9,660 nt of DNA from Flavobacteriaceae bacterium (GCA_031289875.1 JAITOO010000094.1:1-9660), one strand, 5' to 3'; numbered from the stretch's first letter, positions 1-6,728 are shown. Translations and numbers: made by a program. Notes: generated by a model not told the origin, from the letters alone.

Positions 1-1
1 C

Positions 2-14
2 TCAAAGTACTTTT
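2..14 (+). promoter_or_regulatory. Candidate operator, left copy (cut by window edge)
   Basis: The 13 bases TCAAAGTACTTTT here are identical to 1017-1029 upstream of creD. The core AAAGTACTTT (4-13) is a perfect 10-bp palindrome. The position just before the first gene of the operon, with the second copy before creD, suggests a binding site for the winged-helix regulator encoded at 688-990. The inverted repeat and promoter element that sit to the left of the creD copy would fall outside this window, so they cannot be checked. Function is inferred from position and repetition. Confidence 0.5.
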
Positions 15-18
15 TTGT

Positions 19-678
19 ATGAACGAAAACATGAACCCCATAGAAAGTCTGGAAGAGATTAAATCTTATATGCAAAAATCAACACGGTTTTTGAGCCTGA
101 GTGGTTGGAGCGGCATTTGGGTCGGTGCGTGCGGCTTGGTTTCAGGATTGCTGGCAATGTACCTTTTGCGGGAAGCAACAATCTCTCCTGTCAATTACAA
201 TTATTACGGCGAAAATTTCAAAGGAGAAATTTTTTATGCAGTAAAGAAAACTCTGAGAATCAAACTGTTAATTTTAGCTTTTTTCACTTTTTTAGCGGCA
301 GTTTCAGGCGGATTTTTCTTTTCGGCAAGAAAGGCTAAAAAAGACGGAGTTCCCTTTGTCAATCACGTTTTCAGAAGAATGATTGTTAATTTTTCCATTC
401 CGTTGATTACAGGCGGATTGGTCTGTTTGTCATTTATCTATCACAATTACATTATTTTAGTTGCCCCTGCTACGCTGATTTTTTATGGTTTTGCGTTGTT
501 CATGGTTGCCAGAGATACGTTGGACGAAATCAAAACGTTGGCTTTATTGGAAATATTGTTGGGCATTGTATCCTTTTTCCTGTTGAAATACAATATGATA
601 TGCTGGATTATAGGCTTCGGAGTTCTGCACGTTGTCTATGGAATTATTATGAGGAACAAGTATGATAAACATCACTGA
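19..678 (+). CDS. Six-TM membrane protein of the creD-regulator operon
   Basis: This is a 219-residue integral membrane protein of unknown function. About six hydrophobic segments can be seen, near residues 26-50, 81-103, 121-141, 144-165, 173-191 and 193-211, separated by short basic loops. The N-terminus, with SLEEIKSYMQKSTRFLSLSG followed by a glycine-rich first membrane segment, resembles a family of uncharacterised Bacteroidota membrane proteins that I recall next to winged-helix regulators and creD; this is recall, not a search. The next gene begins 9 bases after the stop, so the two are almost certainly co-transcribed. The start is uncertain: ATG at 19 is the longest choice, but ATG at 31 gives the more usual N-terminus and more room after the presumed promoter. 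No enzymatic motif is visible. A role in envelope homeostasis, or in sensing for the regulator, is inference from the neighbours. Confidence 0.85.
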   Translation: MNENMNPIESLEEIKSYMQKSTRFLSLSGWSGIWVGACGLVSGLLAMYLLREATISPVNYNYYGENFKGEIFYAVKKTLRIKLLILAFFTFLAAVSGGFFFSARKAKKDGVPFVNHVFRRMIVNFSIPLITGGLVCLSFIYHNYIILVAPATLIFYGFALFMVARDTLDEIKTLALLEILLGIVSFFLLKYNMICWIIGFGVLHVVYGIIMRNKYDKHH

Positions 679-687
679 TACAAAGAG

Positions 688-990
688 ATGCAGCATTTTA
701 ACATAAATAATTTAAACAAAATTTTCGACAATCGGATTCGTGTTGGAATTATGAGCGTGCTGTCAGTGAACAATGTGCTGTCTTTCAATGACTTGAAAGA
801 ACTTCTGCAACTAACGGATGGAAATCTGGCAACGCACCTCAAAACTTTGGAAGACAATGGATATATTTCAGTAAAAAAAGGTTTTATTGGAAGAAAAACC
901 AACACAACATATAATATCACGGAGCAGGGCAGGAAGGCATTTCAGGAACATTTAGACGCTTTGGAAAAGATTATCAGGCAGATGAAATAA
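688..990 (+). CDS. Winged-helix transcriptional regulator (HTH_34-like)
   Basis: This 100-residue protein is a single winged-helix DNA-binding domain. Helices are seen at about residues 5-13 and 18-25. The segment SFNDLKELLQLTDGNLATHL (32-51) forms the helix-turn-helix, with the recognition helix around DGNLATHLKTLE. The wing, GYISVKKGFIGRKTNTTYNIT, is followed by a C-terminal helix suited to dimerisation. This matches the MarR/ArsR-like one-domain regulators of the HTH_34 type, which carry no separate ligand domain. It sits between the membrane protein and creD, 9 bases after the former. The repeated sequence TCAAAGTACTTTT upstream of both flanking genes is its likely operator, which would make it an autoregulator, most simply a repressor. 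The effector is unknown and no metal-binding cysteines are present. Confidence 0.88.
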   Translation: MQHFNINNLNKIFDNRIRVGIMSVLSVNNVLSFNDLKELLQLTDGNLATHLKTLEDNGYISVKKGFIGRKTNTTYNITEQGRKAFQEHLDALEKIIRQMK

Positions 991-1004
991 TTTTTTTTAC
1001 ATAA

Positions 1005-1012
1005 TAACTTTG
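1005..1012 (+). promoter_or_regulatory. Candidate -7 promoter element of creD
   Basis: TAACTTTG is an exact match to the Bacteroidota primary sigma -7 consensus TAnnTTTG. It lies about 50 bases upstream of the creD ATG, which would leave a 5' leader of about 40 bases. No good -33 TTTG is seen at the usual distance; a run of eight T follows the regulator stop instead. The last six bases fall inside the inverted repeat at 1007-1023, so a bound regulator would block the polymerase. Confidence 0.5.
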
Positions 1013-1028
1013 AAATTCAAAGTACTTT
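1007..1028 (+). promoter_or_regulatory. Composite operator: 17-bp inverted repeat plus AAAGTACTTT
   Basis: ACTTTGAAATTCAAAGT (1007-1023) is a perfect inverted repeat with 8-bp arms around a single A. It overlaps the 10-bp palindrome AAAGTACTTT at 1019-1028. ACTTT or its complement therefore appears three times with regular spacing, as expected for two side-by-side dimer sites of a winged-helix protein. The 13 bases at 1017-1029 are repeated exactly at 2-14. Assignment to the regulator at 688-990 is inferred. Confidence 0.55.
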
Positions 1029-1060
1029 TAAAAATAAAATTAATTAAAAAACATAAACAA

Positions 1061-2479
1061 ATGGACAATCAAGAAAATCAAAAACAGGAACAAAAACCGG
1101 CTCAAAATGCAGGTTTAACAGGTATCTCAGAGGTAAATTCCAAATTTTACAGAAAACGCAAAGACAACTTTTTTCTCAAAGGATTGCTCGTCATCGGGCT
1201 AATCTTGGCAATGTTGATTCCTACTCCATTCATTATCAGTCTTATAAATGAAAGGCAGGAGCGGCAGCAGGAAGTAGTAAGCGAAGTCGGAAGCAAATAT
1301 GGTGAAAACCAGACTCTGTACGGTCCTTTTGTAAAACTTCCGTATCAAATAACTGAGTCGGCAAAAAAAACAGTTACAAAAATTTTGTATATTTCTCCCA
1401 ATATGCTGAATATCAGTGGAGATTTGAATCCTTTTGAAAAGAAGCGGACACTCTACAAAGTTCTGCTGTATCAGGCAAATCTTCACATTAATGTTGATTT
1501 TGATGAAAATACTTTTTCAAAATTGGATGCTCGTTATAACTATCTGTGGGACAAGGCAGAGCTTGTTTTCAGCATCGACGATATTAACGGTTTGGAGGAC
1601 AATGTAATCGCAAAAATCAATGGAGTTTCTTTCCCTTTCGAAGCAAAAAATACCATAGATGTAGGGGAAACGCAGCCTGATTATGACTACTCTTCTTCAT
1701 ACAGAAGGATGAAATTAGCAGACAGAGGGAGGGTAGAAGAATTTTCTATTCCGTTGAATTTGAACACAAACAAAAAGCTCAGCGTTTCGTTTCCGCTTTC
1801 TATAAAAGGCGCAAACACGCTTAATTTTCTGCCCATTTCAAAAAAAACTCAAATCAAGCTCAACTCAAATATTGAAGATTTGAAATTTGACGGAAGCAAT
1901 CTTCCCATTTCGTCGGATTCGACAGATTTGCCGTCGAGCAACAGGCAGATTGTCTGGAAGATACCGTCCAAAAATAGCTCTCAAATTTGGGACAGTACAT
2001 TGCTTTTCGGCAAAAATAAATTCGGTGTAGAATTGATTCAGCCTAACGATGAATACGGCAAAACGAATCGAGTGGCAAAATATTCCATACTTTTCATAGG
2101 ATTGACTTTTTTAATGTTCTTTTTTGTGGAAATCATCAATAAACTAAGAATCCATCCCATTCAGTATGTACTTGTTGGACTGGCATTAAGCGTTTTTTAC
2201 CTGCTACTGCTTTCCATTTCAGAATATGTAGGTTTTAACGTTGCCTATATGATTTCGGCTTCAGCAACCGTTTTGCTGATTACATGGTTTGTACGGAGTA
2301 TTGTGAAAAAATCTAAAATTATTTCATTGATTTTTGTTGTTTTAATTTGTTTGTACGCCTATATTTTCGTGATTATTCAGTTAGATGAACTCGCTTTGCT
2401 GGCGGGAAGCGTCGGATTATTTATAATTCTCGGTCTGCTGATGTATTTTTCCCGAAAAATCGAGTGGGAAACAGAGTAG
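1061..2479 (+). CDS. creD: Inner membrane protein CreD
   Basis: This 472-residue protein is a CreD (Cet) family inner membrane protein. The family signature is clear: a first membrane helix at about 39-61, then LINERQERQQEVVSEVGSKY (61-80) and QTLYGPFVKLPY (84-95). A large extracytoplasmic beta-rich region (about 100-335) follows. The C-terminus has several membrane helices (about 342-360, 366-388, 391-410, 418-440, 442-463), with the conserved RIHPIQYVLVGLALSVFYLL and LLAGSVGLF stretches. In E. coli CreD is induced by CreBC, and its overproduction gives colicin E2 tolerance; in other Gram-negatives it affects envelope integrity. No creBC is present here; the neighbouring winged-helix gene is the probable controller. 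ATG at 1061 is preferred: the frame stays open back to a TTG at 1010, but that start lies inside the promoter and operator. A strong terminator hairpin follows 20 bases after the stop. Confidence 0.95.
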   Translation: MDNQENQKQEQKPAQNAGLTGISEVNSKFYRKRKDNFFLKGLLVIGLILAMLIPTPFIISLINERQERQQEVVSEVGSKYGENQTLYGPFVKLPYQITESAKKTVTKILYISPNMLNISGDLNPFEKKRTLYKVLLYQANLHINVDFDENTFSKLDARYNYLWDKAELVFSIDDINGLEDNVIAKINGVSFPFEAKNTIDVGETQPDYDYSSSYRRMKLADRGRVEEFSIPLNLNTNKKLSVSFPLSIKGANTLNFLPISKKTQIKLNSNIEDLKFDGSNLPISSDSTDLPSSNRQIVWKIPSKNSSQIWDSTLLFGKNKFGVELIQPNDEYGKTNRVAKYSILFIGLTFLMFFFVEIINKLRIHPIQYVLVGLALSVFYLLLLSISEYVGFNVAYMISASATVLLITWFVRSIVKKSKIISLIFVVLICLYAYIFVIIQLDELALLAGSVGLFIILGLLMYFSRKIEWETE

Positions 2480-2483
2480 AGTT

Positions 2484-2537
2484 GTTGTACAAATATTCAA
2501 AAAACAGTGGCGAATGCAATTCGCCACTGTTTTTAAT
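2484..2537. repeat. 54-bp direct repeat, copy 1
   Basis: These 54 bases recur at 4325-4378 in the same orientation with a single difference (A at 2526, C at 4367). Most of the unit is the terminator hairpin, preceded by GTTGTACAAATATTC. The two copies bracket the ATPase gene and the IS30 remnant. The unit could be a dispersed intergenic element or a duplicated local terminator. Confidence 0.9.
2500..2534. terminator. Bidirectional terminator after creD
   Basis: This is a perfect hairpin: 16-bp arms (2500-2515 and 2519-2534) around the loop GCA, with an A run on one side and a T run on the other. Both strands therefore present a GC-rich stem followed by U residues. It starts 20 bases after the creD stop and can also stop minus-strand transcription from the ATPase gene. 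Confidence 0.85.
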
Positions 2538-2679
2538 CCCTAACACCGCCATTTTTTTATGTAATAGGTGATCTAAAATATTGAAAATAAATAAATTACC
2601 GTTTTTTGCATTTTTGAAATTATCAAATTAATAAAATCATCACGTTCTTTCGAGAATTTCGTAATTTTTAAAGACGATT

Positions 2680-4011
2680 TTAATCTAAAAAAACATTTAA
2701 AAAATCAGACAAATAGAGCGGAAGGTTTAATAAATCATCTTGTTTTTCTAAATTTTTGAGCGAAAATTTTATTGAAATTTTCGGATTATAATTTTTTCGG
2801 TATAGTGAAAGACTTCTTGCTTTTGTACTTAACGAAGATTTTACCTCTATCGGAATAATTTCGCCGGATTTTTGCAGAAGAAAATCAACTTCTGCTGTGT
2901 TGCCCGAAGTCCAATAAAACTGCTCTTTGCCAAATAGCCTTACCAATGCTTGCAAAACATAATTTTCCGTTAAAATTCCCTTAAATTCGGTAAAAAGTCT
3001 GTCGCCTTTCAGAACGGTTAATGAGTCTAATTTGAATTTTGTCCGCAATAATCCTGTGTCTGACAAATACAATTTAAAGGTTGAAGAATTTTTGTAAGAA
3101 GATACAGGCAATCGCGGTGTTTGAACCCCAAAAACTTTGTGAACCAGCCCAGTCAGCGAGAGCCATTCAATTGCATTTTCATAGTCGCGGGCGCGGGCAT
3201 TTTTTTCAATCAGAGCATAACGGAATTTTCTGTCTTCTTTTGCCAAATTATCCTGAATGTTTTCCCAAAGTTTATGAACACGCAGAATGTCTTTGCTGTC
3301 AATATGTTTTGCAAAATCCAAAGTATAAGAAATTAGAATTTGATTGTTGATTTTATCAACTTCTTGCCAATTCCTGTTTTCTAAAAATCGATTTATGCTT
3401 TCGGGCATTCCGCCCATGCAAAGATAAATTTTATAAATTTCAATCAGTTGAGAATGAATGATTTCGGGAATTTGCTGAAAATCATTTTTTGAAAATGAAT
3501 AAATAAAATTTTGTAAAAAATCTGCAATTTTCGGGTTATATTCTGCAAGAAACTCGCTGAACGAAACGGGGAAAAGCGAAAGAAAATCTACTTTTCCGAC
3601 AGGAAACGATGCACCCTTTCGGTTCATTGCCACTCCCAAAAGCGAACCTGCGCAAACTACGGCATATTCAGGGGCAAGTTCATAAAAGTATTTCATACTG
3701 TTCAAAGCCTCGTTGCACTCTTGAATTTCGTCAAAAATAAGCAAAGTTTTTTGCGGCAGGATTTTTTGTCCCTTTACGGCGCTTATGTATGAAATCAATC
3801 GTTGTGGGTCTTTTGTGCGTTCAAATTCGACTTTGTGTTCTTTTTCAAAATCAAAATTGAGATAAACATAATTTTCAAAAAAATCTTTTCCGAATAGTTG
3901 TAGAATAAACGATTTTCCGACTTGCCTTGCACCTTGCAATACAAGCGGTTTTCGGTGCGGATTGTTTTTCCATTTTTCGAGATCTTTAATTATATTCCGT
4001 TTAATGCTCAT
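2680..4011 (-). CDS. AAA family ATPase with C-terminal DUF4143
   Basis: This 443-residue protein belongs to the large prokaryotic AAA_14/DUF4143 ATPase family, whose function is poorly known. The N-terminus MSIKRNIIKDLEKWKNNPHR leads to the Walker A motif GARQVGKS (27-34). The Walker B motif LLIFDEIQ is at 90-97 and a sensor-like VVCAGSLLG at 118-126. The helical middle contains YLCMGGMPES (196-205). The C-terminal DUF4143 part has a PD-(D/E)XK-like pattern, AEVDFLLQ (373-380) then IPIEVKSS (386-393), so a nuclease fold is possible but activity is not shown. The longest frame starts at 4035, but that ATG overlaps a TAAATTTG promoter match. ATG at 4011 fits the usual family N-terminus and is preferred. 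The gene stands alone and is visibly more AT-rich than the pullulanase gene. It lies between two direct repeats next to an IS30 remnant, all consistent with acquisition by transfer. Confidence 0.92.
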   Translation of the reverse strand: MSIKRNIIKDLEKWKNNPHRKPLVLQGARQVGKSFILQLFGKDFFENYVYLNFDFEKEHKVEFERTKDPQRLISYISAVKGQKILPQKTLLIFDEIQECNEALNSMKYFYELAPEYAVVCAGSLLGVAMNRKGASFPVGKVDFLSLFPVSFSEFLAEYNPKIADFLQNFIYSFSKNDFQQIPEIIHSQLIEIYKIYLCMGGMPESINRFLENRNWQEVDKINNQILISYTLDFAKHIDSKDILRVHKLWENIQDNLAKEDRKFRYALIEKNARARDYENAIEWLSLTGLVHKVFGVQTPRLPVSSYKNSSTFKLYLSDTGLLRTKFKLDSLTVLKGDRLFTEFKGILTENYVLQALVRLFGKEQFYWTSGNTAEVDFLLQKSGEIIPIEVKSSLSTKARSLSLYRKNYNPKISIKFSLKNLEKQDDLLNLPLYLSDFLNVFLD

Positions 4012-4032
4012 TTTATAAATATAATATTTTGG

Positions 4033-4040
4033 CAAATTTA
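4033..4040 (-). promoter_or_regulatory. Candidate -7 element of the ATPase gene
   Basis: On the minus strand these bases read TAAATTTG, an exact TAnnTTTG match, about 20 bases before the preferred ATG at 4011. A transcript would start near 4026, downstream of the alternative ATG at 4035, which supports the shorter protein. No clear -33 TTTG is seen. Confidence 0.45.
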
Positions 4041-4082
4041 CATATTTTTCATATTAATAATGATAAATTATGTGAAAATTTA

Positions 4083-4317
4083 TCATTTCTATTTTGCCAC
4101 CCTTATTCTTCATGGGAAAGAGGGTTGAACGAATATACTAACGAACTTAGCAGGCAATATATGCCTAAAAGTACTGATTTTAACTTGTATTCCGATGCTT
4201 TTATCAGACTGATACAGAACAAAATAAATAGAAGACCGAGAGAAAAACTCTGCTTTCAAACGCCGTCTAAAATTTTTCCGCATCTTTGTACTGACTTTTG
4301 TCGCATTTAGAAGTTGA
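4083..4317 (+). pseudogene. IS30-family transposase, 3' remnant
   Basis: Only the last 75 or so codons of an IS30-family transposase remain. The frame reads HPYSSWERGLNEYTNELSRQ (from 4098) and continues with YMPKSTDFN, then NKINRRPREKLCFQTPSKIF. This matches the IS30 C-terminal catalytic block: PYSSWERG with the third DDE residue (Glu), NE.TN.L.RQY.PK.TDF, and NRRPR..L.F.TP...F. The first two catalytic aspartates and the whole N-terminal half are missing, replaced by the upstream region of the ATPase gene. The original frame stops at 4310. After the T run near 4273 the sequence reads better one frame over, giving a tail like LTFVAFRS and a stop at 4315-4317, so a one-base deletion is likely. 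The right inverted repeat of the element probably lies in about 4300-4324, just before the second 54-bp repeat. It cannot be active. Confidence 0.85.
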
Positions 4318-4324
4318 ATCTGCA

Positions 4325-4378
4325 GTTGTACAAATATTCAAAAAACAGTGGCGAATGCAATTCGCCCCTGTTTTTAAT
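4325..4378. repeat. 54-bp direct repeat, copy 2
   Basis: This copy matches 2484-2537 at 53 of 54 positions. It begins a few bases after the probable right end of the IS30 remnant and ends 59 bases short of the DUF493 stop codon. The flanking bases on both sides differ from those of copy 1, so the repeat edges are sharp. Confidence 0.9.
4341..4375. terminator. Bidirectional terminator, second copy
   Basis: The same hairpin as at 2500-2534: 16-bp arms around GCA, here with one T-C mismatch (4349 against 4367). It is placed to act on minus-strand transcripts from the DUF493 gene and on any plus-strand transcription from the IS30 remnant. Confidence 0.7.
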
Positions 4379-4383
4379 ATTCG

Positions 4384-4405
4384 AAAAAGGCAAATGCAAT
4401 ATGCC
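4384..4405 (-). terminator. Terminator-like hairpin after the DUF493 gene
   Basis: On the minus strand GGCATAT, loop TGC and ATTTGCC form a 7-bp stem with one mismatch, followed directly by five T (4388 down to 4384). It starts about 33 bases after the DUF493 stop. The palindrome centre AATGCAAT is the same as in the two 54-bp repeat hairpins, so it may be a diverged relative of them. Confidence 0.55.
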
Positions 4406-4437
4406 CTTCACAAAATCATAATTTATAAGTAATGGTT

Positions 4438-4761
4438 TTACAGCATGATAATATCCTCAATCTTTGCTGCTTCTTTGTAATATTCAATCACGGCAGTAGA
4501 ATCAACCGCAAAAATAATGACGGTTACGCTTATATATTTTGCGTTTTTGCTCTCTTTGGTCGAAAAAGAAGCCGCATTGTGGTCGAAAATTTGGTGCAAA
4601 AGCGCCATTTTTTTCGTATTTGTCGGGATTACAAATTTAAACATATAATTTTCAGGGAAATGATGTTCCGCATCTAATTGTTCTTTAAATCTCGCATAAA
4701 AAACTTCCGGATTTTCCTGTTTTTCAGAGGCTAATACTTCAATTTGTGCATTTCTTTTCAT
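4438..4761 (-). CDS. DUF493 family protein (YbeD-like)
   Basis: This 107-residue soluble protein fits the DUF493/YbeD family of small ACT-like ferredoxin folds. The diagnostic order is present: FYARFKEQLD (21-30), FPENYMFKFVIPTN (35-48), a variable helix, then STKESKNAKYISVTVIIF (67-84) and a final helix with YYKEAAKIEDIIML. Family length is about 85-110 residues, so it is complete. Its cellular role is not established; E. coli YbeD sits beside lipB, but there is no lipoate gene here. The gene lies 160 bases downstream of the acyl-CoA synthetase on the same strand, so it may have its own promoter. A 15-codon frame at 4805-4758 ends with TGA overlapping this ATG (shared ATGA), which could couple translation or be chance. 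Two terminator hairpins follow. Confidence 0.85.
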   Translation of the reverse strand: MKRNAQIEVLASEKQENPEVFYARFKEQLDAEHHFPENYMFKFVIPTNTKKMALLHQIFDHNAASFSTKESKNAKYISVTVIIFAVDSTAVIEYYKEAAKIEDIIML

Positions 4762-4921
4762 GGGCTGAGTAAAGCAAAATCCGCACCAATAAAAATATCT
4801 GTCATTTTGTCAAAATCCTTTTATATTCAAGGGTTTAATGTTTCTGATTTATTCAAAGTTTTTATTTACTGATAGTCAAATTCGCTAATTCTCTAATTGA
4901 TAAAATCGGCATAGGGGTATA

Positions 4922-6691
4922 TTAACAATCCATGTACAGTCTGTTATACAGTTCAATATATTTTTTTTTAATGTCGCGGCGTTTGAGTTTTAAGGTAGGA
5001 GTAAGCTCTCCTCCTTCGATAGACCAAATTTCAGGCGTAAGTTCTATCTTCTTGATTTTCTCCCACTTACCTAACAAATGATTTGTTTTTTCCACTTCTT
5101 TCATAATCCGTTCCTTGATAATCGGACTTTCTGCAATTTCCTGTAAAGAAGCCTTTTCGTTTAAAGGCAAAGGCTTGTAGCTTATGTATTTACGAATAAA
5201 CTCAAAATCGGGCTGAATCAGTGCGCATGGCATTTTTTTGCCGTCGCCGACGACCATCGCCTGTTCAATAAACCGCGATTGTTGCAAATAATTTTCCGTA
5301 ATCTGTGGCGTGATGTACTTTCCTCCCGAAGTCTTGAAAATCTCCTTTTTTCGGTCGGTGATGGTGAGAAAACCCTCTTCCAACCTTCCGATGTCGCCCG
5401 TTTTAAACCAGTCGTCTTCCGTGAAAGCATCGTGCGTTTTTTCATCGTCGTTGTAATAGCTTTTAAAAATTCCCGTTCCTTTGACCAGAATTTCGCCGTC
5501 TTCTGCGATTTTCACTTTCGTATTTTGGATTACGGTACCCACCGTTCCCAATCGGAATAGTTTCTTGCTCAGACCATTAACAGCAATAACCGGTGAAGTT
5601 TCCGTCAGTCCGTAGCCTTCCAGAATTGGGATTCCTGCGGCGGCAAAAAGCCGGTTGAGGTCAGGCAGGAGCGAGGCGCTGCCGCAAATCATGCAGATGA
5701 AATCTCCTCCCAAGCCTTCTCGCCATTTTTTGAAGACCAGTGTATCGGCAAGCAGGTGTTTCCAGTTTCTGTTCGTGAAAGGAACGTATTTTTGTCCGAC
5801 TTTCAAAGCCCACAAAAAAATCTGCGATTTTAATTTTCCCGACGAGATACCTTTCTGATAGATAGCATTATATACTTTTTCGACCAGACGCGGCACAACG
5901 GTCATCAAGTGAGGTTTGACTTCACGTACGTTTTCTGCTATTTTTTCAATACTTTCGGCATAATAAATTGGATATGAACGATATATGAAAACATAATTGA
6001 CCATTCTTTCAAAAACATGGCAGATAGGAAGAAAACTCAAAGTTCTGCAATTTTTTGTTGGTATAACTATTTGAGGGTCAATGCTTAAAACATTAGAAAC
6101 AATATTAGCATGAGAGAGCATTACGCCTTTCGGTCGTCCTGTCGTTCCCGAAGTGTAAATAATAGTAACTATATCGTCTGCTTTTATCATATCTTTCAGA
6201 CTTTCAACCTCATACTGCGTACTGTCATCTTTTCCCATATCGGCAATTTCGAGCCAATGAGGCGCTCCTTTTACTTCTTCAAAGGTGAAAATGCTCACTA
6301 AATCAGGACATTCGCCTTTGATTTCCTTGATTTTCAGATACAAATTTTCATCTGAGACAAAACAGAAATTGATTTGAGTATTATTAAAAATGAAAATCGT
6401 ATCTTCCTTACTTATAGTAGGATATATAGGAATGGAAATTGCTCCGATTTGCTGTATAGCAAAGTCCATAATCTGCCATTCCGTACGGTTGCCTGACGTA
6501 ATGAGTGCAATTTTGTCGCCCGGTTTGATGCCATATTTCAACAAGCCTCTGCTCACTTGGTTTACGCGGTTTGCCAGTTCAGCAGTGGAAATGCTAACCC
6601 ATTGATTGTTAGTCTTCATGCTGAGAGCGGCTTCCAAAGGGTCATTGTGCAGTTGGTAGTATAAAATGTCAAAAAGTCTGACGATACTCAT
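4922..6691 (-). CDS. Long-chain fatty acid-CoA ligase (AMP-forming)
   Basis: This 589-residue protein is an ANL-superfamily acyl-CoA synthetase of the long-chain (FadD/FAA) type. It activates fatty acids with ATP and CoA through an acyl-adenylate. Numbered from the preferred ATG, the P-loop YTSGTTGRPKG is at 179-189, SFLPICHVFER at 219-229, the adenine-binding EGYGLTETSP at 358-367, WFKTGDIG at 428-435, the hinge DRKKEIFKTSGGKYITP at 446-462, and GELTPTLKLKRR near the C-terminus, with its catalytic lysine. Length is normal for the bacterial long-chain family (about 590-600). No membrane segment or signal peptide is evident, so it is probably cytoplasmic or peripheral at the inner membrane. 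The frame opens at a TTG at 6700, but ATG at 6691 is preferred. It is divergent from the pullulanase gene, with about 106 bases between. Substrate chain length cannot be read from the sequence. Confidence 0.94.
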   Translation of the reverse strand: MSIVRLFDILYYQLHNDPLEAALSMKTNNQWVSISTAELANRVNQVSRGLLKYGIKPGDKIALITSGNRTEWQIMDFAIQQIGAISIPIYPTISKEDTIFIFNNTQINFCFVSDENLYLKIKEIKGECPDLVSIFTFEEVKGAPHWLEIADMGKDDSTQYEVESLKDMIKADDIVTIIYTSGTTGRPKGVMLSHANIVSNVLSIDPQIVIPTKNCRTLSFLPICHVFERMVNYVFIYRSYPIYYAESIEKIAENVREVKPHLMTVVPRLVEKVYNAIYQKGISSGKLKSQIFLWALKVGQKYVPFTNRNWKHLLADTLVFKKWREGLGGDFICMICGSASLLPDLNRLFAAAGIPILEGYGLTETSPVIAVNGLSKKLFRLGTVGTVIQNTKVKIAEDGEILVKGTGIFKSYYNDDEKTHDAFTEDDWFKTGDIGRLEEGFLTITDRKKEIFKTSGGKYITPQITENYLQQSRFIEQAMVVGDGKKMPCALIQPDFEFIRKYISYKPLPLNEKASLQEIAESPIIKERIMKEVEKTNHLLGKWEKIKKIELTPEIWSIEGGELTPTLKLKRRDIKKKYIELYNRLYMDC

Positions 6692-6720
6692 TTTTTCCAA
6701 AGTTTATAGTTTTGCCTCTG

Positions 6721-6728
6721 CGAATGTA
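6721..6728 (-). promoter_or_regulatory. Possible -7 element of the acyl-CoA ligase gene
   Basis: On the minus strand these bases read TACATTCG, matching TAnnTTTG at all but one of the six fixed positions. An ATTG lies 17 bases further upstream where -33 TTTG is expected. The distance to the ATG at 6691 is about 30 bases. This is weak; a TAAACTTTG nearer the gene is an alternative but has one extra base in the spacer. Confidence 0.25.

Noticed and set aside
2574..2678. An open minus-strand frame of about 34 codons just after the ATPase stop
   Set aside because: It has no good start, is very AT-rich and matches no family I know; chance is the simplest explanation.
3081..3350. Open plus-strand frames opposite the ATPase gene
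   Set aside because: They are antisense shadows of a gene with intact Walker motifs and show no domain of their own.
4169..4176. A third AAAGTACT match resembling the operator core
   Set aside because: It lies inside the IS30 transposase remnant, lacks the full AAAGTACTTT palindrome, and has no promoter or gene start after it.
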